Source: Puniceicoccaceae bacterium K14
GTDB taxonomy: Bacteria > Verrucomicrobiota > Verrucomicrobiia > Opitutales > Opitutaceae
Reading direction: 5' to 3'
DNA length: 64,000 nt
Assembly (NCBI GenBank): GCA_022538095.1
Contig: JAKYXN010000001.1
Span: 1-64,000, forward strand
Shown one piece after another: positions 52,275 through 60,579 of the stretch. The notes under the pieces are model-generated. The model saw only the letters and a program-made list of their open reading frames with translations, searched no databases and was not told where the DNA came from. Position 1 is the stretch's first letter. Each line of letters opens with the position of its first letter. The position numbers and the translations under genes were made by a program.

Positions 52275-52754
52275 ATGAAAAAAGCCACTAAAACCACAGT
52301 CAAAAAAGCGACTAAAAAAGTAGTAGCCAAAAAAGCTGTAGCCAAAAAGGCTGTGAAGAAAACAGCTGCTAAAAAAGTAGCAGCTCCTGTTAAAAAAACT
52401 CCCGTCAAAAAAGTGGCTGCTAAGAAAACAGCAGTCAAAGCGGTCAAGAAGAAGACCACCGTTAAGAAAAAAGTGGCAAAAAAGGCCGCTCCAGTTCCTT
52501 CGAAAACAACGATCAGTGCCAGCATAGATGTAGGTTTCGGAAATTCGCTCTTCCTTAGAGGAGAAGGACCAGGGCTATCATGGGAAAAAGGCATTCCTCT
52601 CGATTGCAAATCTGATTCCGTGTGGGAGATCTCAATGACAGGAGTTAGCGAGTCATTCGATTTCAAGCTACTAATAAATGATGAAATTTGGGATACAGGC
52701 GACAATGCGACTGCAAAGCCTGGAATCGTAAACACAACAACGCCAAGCTTCTAA
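52275..52754 (+). CDS. Histone H1-like Lys/Ala repeat tail fused to a small beta-rich domain
   Basis: A 159-residue protein. Residues about 1-78 are a histone-H1-type low-complexity tail of K-K-A, K-A-V and K-T repeats (KKATKTTVKKATKKVVAKKA). Residues about 79-159 form a compact domain with V-G-F-G-N-S-L-F-L-R-G-E-G-P-G-L-S-W-E-K-G and FKLLINDEIWDTG, which resembles starch-binding/CBM48-type beta sandwiches. The basic tail should bind DNA or RNA. The combination recurs in Opitutia as far as I recall, annotated hypothetical. It is a monocistronic gene after the pal terminator. Confidence 0.8.
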   Translation: MKKATKTTVKKATKKVVAKKAVAKKAVKKTAAKKVAAPVKKTPVKKVAAKKTAVKAVKKKTTVKKKVAKKAAPVPSKTTISASIDVGFGNSLFLRGEGPGLSWEKGIPLDCKSDSVWEISMTGVSESFDFKLLINDEIWDTGDNATAKPGIVNTTTPSF

Positions 52755-52794
52755 CCCGACTCAATCCGTCGGCCCGGTGCGACACCGGCTGCAC

Positions 52795-53736
52795 TTACAA
52801 GATATCGGCATCACCCTGACTACGGGGGTGATGTTCTTCGTGAGCCGAAACAACACGTGCAGCGTCTACCGCTGCGTAAATTTGCGTTGTTGCTATATCC
52901 GCATGCCCAAGTAATTCTTGTATCACCCGAAGATCCGCTCCTCCTGATAATAAATGCGTAGCGAATGAATGCCGCAATGCATGTGGCTTAACAGGCTTTT
53001 CAATACAGGCGGCTTTCCCCGCATTAACAACCATTAGCCAAATCGTCTTGCGAGAAATAGGAGCCCCTCGCCGACTAATAAAAAGAGCTGATCCCGTATT
53101 CGACTTTACAATACTAGGCCTGCCTTTATCGATGTAATTCTTTAGAGACATGAGGGCTTTTCCCCCGATCGGGACAACCCTTTCCTTCGACCCTTTACCC
53201 AAAACTTTTAACGCTCCGTGCTCGAGGTCGACCATTTGTAAAGGAAGTGAACACAATTCACTTACTCGAAGCCCAGATGAATAAAGTAGCTCCAGGATTG
53301 CACGGTCTCTAAGATCCAAAGGGGAAGATGAATCCGGAACTGCTAAGAGTTTTTCCATTTCACTAATAGACAAAACTTCTGGAGCTTTTCTTTGCAACCG
53401 CGGGCCGGATACAAGATCCATGAACGACTTAACAGTGACCCTTTCCCTCAACAAAAAAGTATCGAACGTTCGTAACGCACTTAATTTTCGACACAGAGTC
53501 GAATTTGACAAACCAGCCTCGCTCAAGTCATACAACCAATCACTAACATCAAAGGAATTCACTTGCAACCAGTTGGATCTCTTCAGCTTTTTAACGCAAA
53601 ACGAAGCAAATTGCTCCAAGTCGTTTTGATAGCTGACGATCGAGTTGTCAGACAGTCCTTTTTCCAAGGTCAAATACGCCAAACACGAATCAGTTTGGAA
53701 TGTGAGCTTTCCTAATGAGATGTCTTTCGAATCCAC
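52795..53736 (-). CDS. Tyrosine recombinase XerC/XerD
   Basis: A 313-residue integrase-family recombinase with an N-terminal SAM-like core-binding domain (about 14-105) and a catalytic domain carrying the full set R157 (SGLRVSEL), K181 (LGKGSKERVVPI), H252 and R255 (PHALRHSFATHL), H278 (LLGHADIATTQIY) and Y287. It resolves chromosome dimers at dif, in which XerC and XerD cooperate; which of the two this is cannot be told. It is 60 bases downstream of infA on the same strand. There are no phage or island genes nearby, so it is housekeeping. Confidence 0.92.
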   Translation of the reverse strand: MDSKDISLGKLTFQTDSCLAYLTLEKGLSDNSIVSYQNDLEQFASFCVKKLKRSNWLQVNSFDVSDWLYDLSEAGLSNSTLCRKLSALRTFDTFLLRERVTVKSFMDLVSGPRLQRKAPEVLSISEMEKLLAVPDSSSPLDLRDRAILELLYSSGLRVSELCSLPLQMVDLEHGALKVLGKGSKERVVPIGGKALMSLKNYIDKGRPSIVKSNTGSALFISRRGAPISRKTIWLMVVNAGKAACIEKPVKPHALRHSFATHLLSGGADLRVIQELLGHADIATTQIYAAVDAARVVSAHEEHHPRSQGDADIL

Positions 53737-53796
53737 CAGATAGAAAGACAGCCCTTCGTGAGACTAAAATCAAGATTTACCTTCTCAGGTAGTTTT

Positions 53797-54069
53797 TTAT
53801 CGATTGCGTCGAGGACCGTAAGAACGGATTGGAGCATTCCCTCGAGGAGCAGCATTCTTTAGTCGATACGTAATGCGTGCCTTGTTAAGATCATAAGCAC
53901 TCATCTCCATCTTAACTAAGTCACCTTTAGTTATTTTGATAAAGTGCTTGCGCAATTTACCAGAAATATGAGCAAGAACCGTGTGCCCATTCTCAAGCTC
54001 AACCCGAAACATAGTCCCAGGTAGTACAGCAACAATCTTGCCTTCTAATTGAATAACATCGTCTGACAT
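53797..54069 (-). CDS. infA: Translation initiation factor IF-1 (C-terminally extended)
   Basis: A 90-residue IF-1, while most are 71-73. The S1-like fold is complete ([51 protein letters not shown]). The last ~18 residues ([19 protein letters not shown]) are an extra Arg/Pro-rich tail. IF-1 occupies the ribosomal A site during initiation. The tail could contact rRNA, but this is inference. It is divergent from tadA. Confidence 0.93.
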   Translation of the reverse strand: MSDDVIQLEGKIVAVLPGTMFRVELENGHTVLAHISGKLRKHFIKITKGDLVKMEMSAYDLNKARITYRLKNAAPRGNAPIRSYGPRRNR

Positions 54070-54172
54070 ATAGAAATGAGCCTGGTCCTAAGACCAGATT
54101 ACGAAAAAGGTGAGCATCGTGTCTTTCAAATCCTTGTCATTAGTCAAGAGTATTCATAGCAGATACTAAGAC

Positions 54173-54703
54173 ATGAGCCAAAGAACTGTTAAAACAGCCC
54201 CAGACTGCCCTTTTCAAAAACGCTTTCCTTCCCAACTTAGAAAAGATGATCAATTTTTCATGGCACATGCTTACAACCTAGCAATCGACGCTTGGGTAGC
54301 AAACGAGGTACCAATCGGAGCGATTATTGAGCATAAGGGAAGCATCATCGGCAAAGGCTTTAATCAAGTTGAATCGAATAAAGATGCTACTGCTCACGCC
54401 GAAATGCTCGCTATCACACAGGCATGTGCCGCAATCGAGGATTGGCGGCTCAGCGAAGCCACCTTGTATGTGACCAAAGAACCCTGCCCGATGTGCTCCG
54501 GAGCCTCTATCATGTCGAGAATCGGACGAGTCGTCTACGCCTTCGCCGACCCTAAAATGGGCGGGCTCGGAGGAGCATACAATGTCAACGACTACCCTGG
54601 CATGAATCACACTCTGAATGTCTCTGTCGGCGTAATGGAAGACGAATGTAAAGAACTCATCCAAACCTTCTTCCGCTTAAAGCGGGGCCTGAACAAGCAA
54701 TAA
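54173..54703 (+). CDS. tadA: tRNA-adenosine deaminase-like nucleoside deaminase
   Basis: A 176-residue zinc deaminase of the CDA fold. The zinc site is complete: H75-A-E77 (DATAHAEMLAI), P104-C105-x-x-C108 (KEPCPMCSGA). The V-Y-A-F-A-D-P-K-M-G-G segment and the C-terminal helix are TadA-like. The ~28 residues before the core (MSQRTVKTAPDCPFQKRFPS) are an N-terminal extension; an internal ATG at residue 30 would give a minimal enzyme. It converts A34 to inosine in tRNA-Arg(ACG) if it is TadA. Confidence 0.88.
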   Translation: MSQRTVKTAPDCPFQKRFPSQLRKDDQFFMAHAYNLAIDAWVANEVPIGAIIEHKGSIIGKGFNQVESNKDATAHAEMLAITQACAAIEDWRLSEATLYVTKEPCPMCSGASIMSRIGRVVYAFADPKMGGLGGAYNVNDYPGMNHTLNVSVGVMEDECKELIQTFFRLKRGLNKQ

Positions 54704-54732
54704 TTGACAAAGAATATTCTTTATTTAATGAA
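54704..54732 (+). promoter_or_regulatory. Possible sodA promoter
   Basis: A consensus TTGACA (54704-54709) overlaps the end of tadA, with TAATGA at 54726-54731 after 16 bases as a weak -10. Transcription would start about 30 bases before the sodA ATG at 54774. Confidence 0.35.
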
Positions 54733-54773
54733 TAGTATTTTCGTTCAGCAATTAACCAACTAGCAAAAACATT

Positions 54774-55379
54774 ATGTCATACGAACTCCCATCACTTGAT
54801 TACGCGTACGACGCGTTAGAACCACATATCGACGCTCGCACTATGGAAATCCACCATAGCAAGCATCACCAAACTTACATCACTAAAGTAAATGGAGCTT
54901 TGGAAGGAACTGATCTTGCCGACAAATCAGTTGAAGACCTTATAGCAGACCTTGATAGCGTTCCTGAAGGAATCCGTGGAGCAGTACGCAACAATGGTGG
55001 AGGGCATGCAAACCACAGCTTCTTCTGGAAGATTCTTTCCCCGAACGGCGGTGGAGCTCCAATCGGCTCTCTAGCTGCAGCAATCGAAAGCGAACTTGGT
55101 GGCTTTGATGCTTTCAAAGAAGCATTCGCCAACGCAGGTGCCACTCGCTTCGGAAGCGGCTGGGCTTGGCTTTGTGTTAAAGGAGGCAAGCTTTGTGTTT
55201 GCTCAACAGCAAACCAAGATTCCCCTATCATGGAAGGCAACACGCCAGTTATCGGCCTAGACGTTTGGGAACACGCCTACTACTTGAACTATCAAAATAA
55301 ACGCCCCGACTATATCGCTGCGTTCTGGAATGTAGTAGATTGGGAAGCAGCTGAAGCTAATTACAAAGCAGCTCTTTAA
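54774..55379 (+). CDS. sodA: Superoxide dismutase (Fe/Mn type)
   Basis: A 201-residue cytoplasmic Fe/Mn superoxide dismutase. The metal ligands H27 ([11 protein letters not shown]), a second His in [13 protein letters not shown], and the D-x-W-E-H ligands ([15 protein letters not shown]) are intact. G-G-x-P and G-S-G-W-A-W-L are conserved. Whether Fe or Mn is used cannot be read reliably. A bidirectional terminator follows. Confidence 0.96.
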   Translation: MSYELPSLDYAYDALEPHIDARTMEIHHSKHHQTYITKVNGALEGTDLADKSVEDLIADLDSVPEGIRGAVRNNGGGHANHSFFWKILSPNGGGAPIGSLAAAIESELGGFDAFKEAFANAGATRFGSGWAWLCVKGGKLCVCSTANQDSPIMEGNTPVIGLDVWEHAYYLNYQNKRPDYIAAFWNVVDWEAAEANYKAAL

Positions 55380-55399
55380 TCTCAGCAAAAGATTTTTAG

Positions 55400-55435
55400 A
55401 AAAACGCCACACTCTTTCCAGGGTGTGGCATTTTT
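55400..55435. terminator. Bidirectional terminator between sodA and the TolB-like gene
   Basis: GCCACACTC (55406-55414) pairs with GGGTGTGGC (55421-55429) with one G-T pair, around TTTCCA. A T run follows on the plus side and an A run precedes it for the minus side. Confidence 0.85.
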
Positions 55436-55462
55436 GTATACAATTTTTTACTTCACCCCAAT

Positions 55463-56677
55463 CTAAGGCTTCAAATAACTCGCTTGAGAAACATCCCCAA
55501 GACTAGAGGGCGAGACCACTGACCGCTTGCGTGTAACCGTATCCAACAACACTATTCGCTTTGAGTCATTCGACTTAAGAGTGTAGATTATGTGACGCCC
55601 ATCGGCAAGCCACTGAGGTTCAACTGCCATACTCCGCTCACTCGTTACCTTCACACTTTCTCCCTTTGAGAAATCGTAAATAGCTATTTGGAAACCATTT
55701 CCTTCTGCAGTCGTAAATAGTATCAAATTTTCATCTACTGGATTCCAATCTGGTTCCGCGCAATACCCACTGACATTTGTTGGAACCCTCCGCAAACTCG
55801 CAGGAAACGAAGTCGAGGATGTAGTATAAAGCTGCAGCTTTCCATTTTGGCCTGATGCTACACAAATTCGGCTACCGTCAGGTGACCACGTTGGCGCCGA
55901 CTCATCACCACTTGTATGTGTCAGTTTGCGACGACGGCTCGCATTTGAGTCACCAACATATACTTCCGCATTCCCTCCCCCCGTTAAAATCATCGCTATT
56001 TTTGATCCATCAGGGCTGTATCGAGCACTCAAATTTGACCCCTTAAGAGATACTAAGAGATCGAGGCTGTTCGTACGACGATCAAGACGAAAAATATCCG
56101 GATACCCCTTACGGTAACTGGTAAATACGATTTGGTCACCATCGGGCGACCATCGTGGTCTTAAAATTTCCACTCCATCATTGGTCAACTTCAGAACTTC
56201 CCCGAACAATACGTCGCTGGTAAACAATTCTTGCGAACCTGTTACTTCGCTCACAAAAGCTAATTTCCCAGCGAAAAAACCACGATTGCCTGAAGTCTTC
56301 CTTATCGCTAAATCAACCGCTCGAAAAATCGCGTTTCTTCGGCTCGTTCCCGCCAAAGTCTGAGTAAACTGCAACTGTTCCGGCAATCCCGAAAAAATAG
56401 ACAATCGAGCGCCTGAAACCCCAACCGGATCAATAGAAATAGCAAACGCTGCGTCCGCCATACCTCCCACCACTCGATAGGCTCCGTGAACATTAAAGGC
56501 TGTCCGCGCCAAAGACAATGACTCGGAATCGCTTGAGCGGACGACCACACTAGTGGTGTCACGCATCACATCAACTTCAACGACTCCCAACTCGCGCTGG
56601 TCCTGTCCTTGAGCAAGGTTCGCCGAAAAAGCGAAGGTTAATACAAGAAAAGATAAAAAAGATTTGGATTGGAGCAT
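55463..56677 (-). CDS. TolB-like periplasmic beta-propeller protein
   Basis: A 404-residue protein from the ATG at 56677, which gives a clean signal peptide (MLQSKSFLSFLVLTFAFSAN, cleavage near AQG-QD); the frame continues 11 codons upstream. An N-terminal alpha/beta domain (about 30-140) precedes a WD40-like/TolB propeller (about 155-400) with repeats of the W-S-P-D-G-x-x-I type (RPRWSPDGDQIVFTSY; SARYSPDGSKIAMIL; APTWSPDGSRICVAS). It is a good TolB candidate partner of Pal, but tolQRA are not nearby. Confidence 0.85.
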   Translation of the reverse strand: MLQSKSFLSFLVLTFAFSANLAQGQDQRELGVVEVDVMRDTTSVVVRSSDSESLSLARTAFNVHGAYRVVGGMADAAFAISIDPVGVSGARLSIFSGLPEQLQFTQTLAGTSRRNAIFRAVDLAIRKTSGNRGFFAGKLAFVSEVTGSQELFTSDVLFGEVLKLTNDGVEILRPRWSPDGDQIVFTSYRKGYPDIFRLDRRTNSLDLLVSLKGSNLSARYSPDGSKIAMILTGGGNAEVYVGDSNASRRRKLTHTSGDESAPTWSPDGSRICVASGQNGKLQLYTTSSTSFPASLRRVPTNVSGYCAEPDWNPVDENLILFTTAEGNGFQIAIYDFSKGESVKVTSERSMAVEPQWLADGRHIIYTLKSNDSKRIVLLDTVTRKRSVVSPSSLGDVSQASYLKP

Positions 56678-56812
56678 TATCCTGTTGTTGCCAAAAATAA
56701 ATCGGAGCATGAAGGTTTTCGTTCTAAATAGAATATAACTTTTAAATCTCTAGCCGGTTGCGGCGCAAGAGAGATGCCACTTTAAAACAAAAATATCTCA
56801 CTTAAACAAAAC

Positions 56813-57859
56813 GTGAACAAAGAGAGCATTCAAGAAGCACTTAAAGCAGTCAAATACCCGGGATTCAGTCGAGACATTGTATCATTTGGACTCATCAGGT
56901 CGATTGAGGTTGTCGATGGCAAAGCAGCCATAAATGTGGCAGTCGCTACCTCAGACCACTCGATCCCCGCAAAGATCCGAGACGATATCGAAAATACGGT
57001 TTCCACCCTCGAGGGAATCAAAGAAGTTGCTGTAAACATCTCAGTCACCGCGAGCAAACAACCCGCAGCCGCTAGCACTGAGCCGAAAGCGGCTAGAATA
57101 GATGGGGTCAAACACGTAATAGCAGTCGCAAGCGGCAAAGGCGGTGTTGGAAAATCTACCTTTGCTGTAAATCTAGCTGGCGCACTTTCAAAAATCCTTG
57201 AAAAGGACGGGAAGAAAGTCGGCCTAATGGATTGTGATATCTACGGCCCATCCATTCCACTAATGTTTGGCGTAAAAGGACGCCCCTTCGTCGAAGGCGA
57301 TAGCTTAATTCCATTGGAAAATCACGGCGTAAAAGTCATGTCCATGGGTTTTCTAATAGATGACAACGCTCCCGTAGTTTGGAGAGGGCCTATGATAATG
57401 AAGACAATCCAACAATTCATACAAAATGTGAAATGGGGCGAATTGGAAATCATAGTAATTGATCTCCCACCTGGCACAGGCGATGCCCAGCTGTCACTTG
57501 TACAAAATGTTGAGCTCAGCGGCGCCCTTCTCGTGACAACGCCACAACCTGCTGCGACTCAAGTCGCGATTCGTGGCGCGAAGATGCTAGAAAAAACAAA
57601 CGTCCCAATTCTGGGAGTGGCCGAAAACATGAGTTACTTTGTGGATCCTCAGGGTAATCGAACCCACATTTTTGGTGAAGGCGGCGGACAACAGACTGCG
57701 TTGGAACTTTCTACCCAACTTCTCGGTCAAATACCGTTAGACCAAGAAATCAGACATGGAGGCGACCTCGGCACACCGATCTCTATCGGCCAACCAGATT
57801 CCATTGCAGGCAAGGAGTTTCATAAGATGGCAAATGCTGTACTAGAACAATTGCAGTAG
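56813..57859 (+). CDS. Mrp/NBP35-family iron-sulfur cluster carrier ATPase
   Basis: A 348-residue protein. An N-terminal MIP18/DUF59-like domain (1-85) precedes the deviant Walker A GKGGVGKS (108-115), VGLMDCDIYGPSIPLM, and IVIDLPPGTGDAQLSL (Walker B region). The C-x-x-C pair that holds the bridging cluster in many Mrp proteins is not seen (the equivalent region reads VAENMSYFVDPQGNRTH, without Cys). The start is a GTG. It is likely involved in Fe-S cluster delivery, and the missing Cys pair is a caution. Confidence 0.88.
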   Translation: MNKESIQEALKAVKYPGFSRDIVSFGLIRSIEVVDGKAAINVAVATSDHSIPAKIRDDIENTVSTLEGIKEVAVNISVTASKQPAAASTEPKAARIDGVKHVIAVASGKGGVGKSTFAVNLAGALSKILEKDGKKVGLMDCDIYGPSIPLMFGVKGRPFVEGDSLIPLENHGVKVMSMGFLIDDNAPVVWRGPMIMKTIQQFIQNVKWGELEIIVIDLPPGTGDAQLSLVQNVELSGALLVTTPQPAATQVAIRGAKMLEKTNVPILGVAENMSYFVDPQGNRTHIFGEGGGQQTALELSTQLLGQIPLDQEIRHGGDLGTPISIGQPDSIAGKEFHKMANAVLEQLQ

Positions 57860-57966
57860 GTGCCAATCAGTTTAGTTCATTTCCAATGCGAATTGGAGTG
57901 AAAAAGGTTGGCAGTTGATTTCCACAATCCTAACATTCATTTCGTTAGGTAAATTCGGCACTTTTT
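57860..57966 (+). ncRNA. Candidate structured RNA or structured 3' tail after the Mrp gene
   Basis: The stretch starts at the base after the Mrp stop codon. GTGCC (57860-57864) pairs with GGCAC (57957-57961), followed by five T. Inside are a hairpin TTCCAAT-GCGA-ATTGGAG with a GNRA tetraloop (57881-57898) and CCTAAC/GTTAGG (57929-57949). It may be an elaborate terminator or a small RNA; there is no evidence of expression. Confidence 0.35.
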
Positions 57967-58088
57967 GTTAAAAAAGCGCTGATCGAGCACACCCAACCAA
58001 TACAAAGATTGCCATAGATGGAATTAAAAGCACTTTGGAAACTAAATTTTAATTACGCCCGTAGTAGCCTTTAAGGCAATTAAACACG

Positions 58089-58313
58089 ATGGCTGCCAAA
58101 AATACCCAAGCAAAAGACCAACACGAGTTTGTAAAACGTTCGAGCCTCTACCAGGAATTCTTGGCGGAAAGGGAAGAAATTCTTAAACACAAATGGCTAG
58201 AATCTGAACGGTTAGGTTATGACGTGGGTTTTGAAAGAGCTCTTCTCGATTGGATTCGGAAACACCGAGATGGGTGGAGAGCCAAAAGGCGCAACGAAAG
58301 CACCGACAAGTAG
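58089..58313 (+). CDS. Small hypothetical protein, DUF4032-tail-like
   Basis: A 74-residue all-helical product, highly charged, without signal or Cys. The segment EILKHKWLESERLGYDVGFE resembles the conserved H-K-W-x-x-S-E-x-x-G-x-D-V-G motif near the end of DUF4032 proteins, but the rest of that family is absent. The C-terminus reads IRKHRDGWRAKRR. I do not know its function. It is monocistronic, with a terminator 28 bases after its stop. Confidence 0.7.
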   Translation: MAAKNTQAKDQHEFVKRSSLYQEFLAEREEILKHKWLESERLGYDVGFERALLDWIRKHRDGWRAKRRNESTDK

Positions 58314-58340
58314 CTCAAGTCTTCAAAGATAGATTTTCCA

Positions 58341-58371
58341 AAAAAAAGCGACCCACTATCAGGTCGCTTTA
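58341..58371. terminator. Bidirectional terminator between the 74-residue gene and rpmG
   Basis: AAAGCGACC (58345-58353) pairs with GGTCGCTTT (58362-58370) around CACTATCA, with an A run on the left and T-rich DNA on the right. Confidence 0.8.
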
Positions 58372-58397
58372 TTTATAAACTCTTGATGCCAAAAAAA

Positions 58398-58565
58398 TTA
58401 CTTAATCTCGCGGTGAAGCGTGTGACGACGCAAATGCGGATTGTACTTCTTTTTTTCGACCTTCTCAGGTTGAGTTTTCTTATTGCGGCTAGAAAGATAA
58501 CGAGACACTGGTTTGCCCTCTTTCTTAGCTTCTGTGCATTCTAGTGTGATTACTTCGCGTGGCAT
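58398..58565 (-). CDS. rpmG: 50S ribosomal protein L33
   Basis: A 55-residue L33. The product begins [20 protein letters not shown], continues [12 protein letters not shown] and ends [11 protein letters not shown]. Only one Cys is present (C10), so this is the zinc-free C-minus form. It binds 23S rRNA near the E site. It is encoded downstream of the EIIA-DAC gene on the same strand, 90 bases away. Confidence 0.93.
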   Translation of the reverse strand: MPREVITLECTEAKKEGKPVSRYLSSRNKKTQPEKVEKKKYNPHLRRHTLHREIK

Positions 58566-58655
58566 GATACTAAAAAGTTAAATTAAAGGGCTGGACACTC
58601 ACAACTTTTGAAAGGAAATCAACAATTTTCTCTCAAATCCGTTACAGAGCTCTAT

Positions 58656-60020
58656 TTATTGGGAATAACCCGCTAAAGATTTATCCATAAGAGAGAGAGC
58701 AGTTCCGTTTCTAAACACTGTTACCTGCCCGGTACTCGATGAGACCACAATAGCAACACAATCAGTTGCTGCTGAGATAGCCGCACCCGCCGCATGGCGA
58801 GAGCCCAATCCTCCAGGCAACGAATGGTAATAGTCTGGAGCATGAATCAAACTTCCTGCCGATATCAAAACACCATCACCTCGAATAATAAAAGCTCCGT
58901 CCAAGCTTGAAAACTCCTTAACAGTTTCATCCATGAACGGACTCAATATATTCCGATCCTCTTCTTTGTAGCCAAAAAACGGATTTAAGATAAGCGGTTT
59001 GGACATTCCTTCAACTTTCTTAGTGTCGCCGAGCACGAATAATGTACCAACTGGCTTTCCTTCACGGCCCTCAACCGCCAATTCCATGGCAACTCCGATC
59101 ACACGCTCGAAAACCTCCGGCGAAACGTTAGACGGCATGAAGGTCTCCCTCTCAGAAAGCAGGGCCTGAAACTCCTGCTTTAAGTCAACAACCATTACGG
59201 TATCGAACAACTCAGACCCCGACAAGCCGCCGATACAACAAACCTTTTCGTTCACCGAAAATATGCCTCGAGTCATCCCAACGAGAAACGCCGACCTCGC
59301 TTGTGATAGACGTCCTTTCGAAAATGAACGGGCCTGAATCACATGAGCGAAATTCGCATCATCCAAATCCCCTTCCTTAGCTCTCCTAGTAACTAAAACT
59401 GTTTTGAAATCGCGAAGGGCTTCCGGCGGGTCAATCGGCGCCACATACATCGCATCCCCAAAGACAGCTATCGACGCGCAATTAGCTCCATTCGCGATTC
59501 TAATCGCTTGGCGAAACATGAGCTTATTTTGCGAACTCTGACGGCCCTTGCGCTGTGGAGTGAATATTCCACCGAAGCTAGACACCAAATTTCGGTGTAG
59601 AGCATCCAAATCATCTGAGTCGATAAGACCTTCAATAAAAGCCTTATCCTTCGCCATTTGGGCTACAGCAGATAACACATTAAGATAATCACGCGCTCCC
59701 TCCCCGGCCAACAAAAGTATTATTAGATGAGCCTTTTCGCGATTCTTAGGACCCTCGTATTCGATGCCCTCTTTACTTAAACCAACCGCAAAAACATAGC
59801 GGCGCTTCATCTTCACCCGTAAGTGGGGCAATGCGACACCATTCCCCAGGTAGGTGGTCATGGTGCTCTCACGCTGTATTAAGCCTGGCAGCAAATGTTT
59901 ACGCTCAAGGTCCTTAAAACTAGACGTCGATACTTTTAGCAACTCCTTCAGACATCCCTCGAAGTTATCACTTTCTAATTGAAGAATTCGCTTTCGAGAA
60001 AAGTACCTTTCGAGACGCAT
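58656..60020 (-). CDS. PTS EIIA type-2 domain fused to a DisA_N diadenylate cyclase
   Basis: A 454-residue protein of three parts. Residues about 8-150 form a PTS EIIA type-2 domain with the phospho-accepting H66 in GNGVALPHLRVK. Residues about 165-300 form a linker with alpha/beta character (IRIANGANCASIAVFGDAM) that resembles the pyruvate-kinase C-terminal-like part of archaeal DACs (weak). Residues about 300-454 form a DAC domain with D374-G-A (SLDGAFIIRGDGVLISAG) and G-S-R408-H409 (GGLGSRHAAGAAISAATD). The third position of the R-H-R motif is Ala. It should make c-di-AMP from two ATP, possibly under control of EIIA phosphorylation. nuoA lies 40 bases upstream on the same strand. Confidence 0.85.
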   Translation of the reverse strand: MRLERYFSRKRILQLESDNFEGCLKELLKVSTSSFKDLERKHLLPGLIQRESTMTTYLGNGVALPHLRVKMKRRYVFAVGLSKEGIEYEGPKNREKAHLIILLLAGEGARDYLNVLSAVAQMAKDKAFIEGLIDSDDLDALHRNLVSSFGGIFTPQRKGRQSSQNKLMFRQAIRIANGANCASIAVFGDAMYVAPIDPPEALRDFKTVLVTRRAKEGDLDDANFAHVIQARSFSKGRLSQARSAFLVGMTRGIFSVNEKVCCIGGLSGSELFDTVMVVDLKQEFQALLSERETFMPSNVSPEVFERVIGVAMELAVEGREGKPVGTLFVLGDTKKVEGMSKPLILNPFFGYKEEDRNILSPFMDETVKEFSSLDGAFIIRGDGVLISAGSLIHAPDYYHSLPGGLGSRHAAGAAISAATDCVAIVVSSSTGQVTVFRNGTALSLMDKSLAGYSQ

Positions 60021-60060
60021 CTAATTCGTATTCAAAAATCGATAATTAAAATTCAGTGGA

Positions 60061-60435
60061 CTATTTCTCCCACTCAAGGGCACCCTTCTTGAGTTCGTAA
60101 GCCAACCCAACAACGAGGACTACCATAAAAAACAATATTGGCCCCATAATGGGCAAACTGTTGGCAATAAAGTCGCGGTAGATCATCACCCATGGAATTA
60201 AAAACAAGACTTCAATATCAAAAAGAATGAACAGCATCGCTGTTACATAAAATTTCACTGAGAAACGCGTGCTGGCGTTTTGCTCCGATCGTATTCCACA
60301 CTCATAAGCAGAATCCTTAATCGCATTCTTAGTCGAACGCTGACCAAACAAAACACTGCCTGTGATAATGGCTCCAGCCAAACCGGCAGCAAAAGCAATT
60401 TGAATCAGTACTGGTACAAAATCGGAAACCGTCAT
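60061..60435 (-). CDS. nuoA: NADH-quinone oxidoreductase subunit A
   Basis: A 124-residue membrane subunit of complex I with three transmembrane helices (about 9-31, 62-86, 92-115). The conserved loop KDSAYECGIRSEQNASTRFSVKFY and the helix FILFDIEVLFLIPWVMIY are typical. NuoA normally begins a nuoA-N operon; here the next gene on its strand is the EIIA-DAC gene, so the operon is split or this is an extra copy. Confidence 0.9.
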   Translation of the reverse strand: MTVSDFVPVLIQIAFAAGLAGAIITGSVLFGQRSTKNAIKDSAYECGIRSEQNASTRFSVKFYVTAMLFILFDIEVLFLIPWVMIYRDFIANSLPIMGPILFFMVVLVVGLAYELKKGALEWEK

Positions 60436-60512
60436 GGTGCCCCAAAGATCTCTATTCCAATTACTGAAATCAAGGCAAATAACCCCATCTGAAAGCTTAT
60501 TTACCTTCCATT

Positions 60513-60547
60513 AAAAGAAAAAGGCGAACCTCATATGAGGTTCGCCT
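60513..60547 (-). terminator. Rho-independent terminator after rpsA
   Basis: AGGCGAACCTCATATGAGGTTCGCCT (60522-60547) is a perfect 26-base palindrome. On the minus strand it is followed by TTTTCTTTT. Confidence 0.9.
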
Positions 60548-60579
60548 GAAAAAAGCTAAATAAGATTTGGATACGAAGC

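Noticed and set aside
52229-52735. A 168-codon minus-strand frame rich in Phe, Leu, Ala and Thr
   Set aside because: It is the antisense of the Lys/Ala repeat tail. The apparent hydrophobic protein is an artefact of the AAA/GCT repeats.
52774-52788. CCGGTG-CGA-CACCGG hairpin between the histone-tail gene and the Xer gene
   Set aside because: It has no T run on either strand and a three-base loop, so I do not call it a terminator.
52795-53736. Tyrosine recombinase as a sign of a mobile element
   Set aside because: It has the size and motifs of XerC/XerD and sits beside infA. There are no phage, transposase or attachment-site features nearby.
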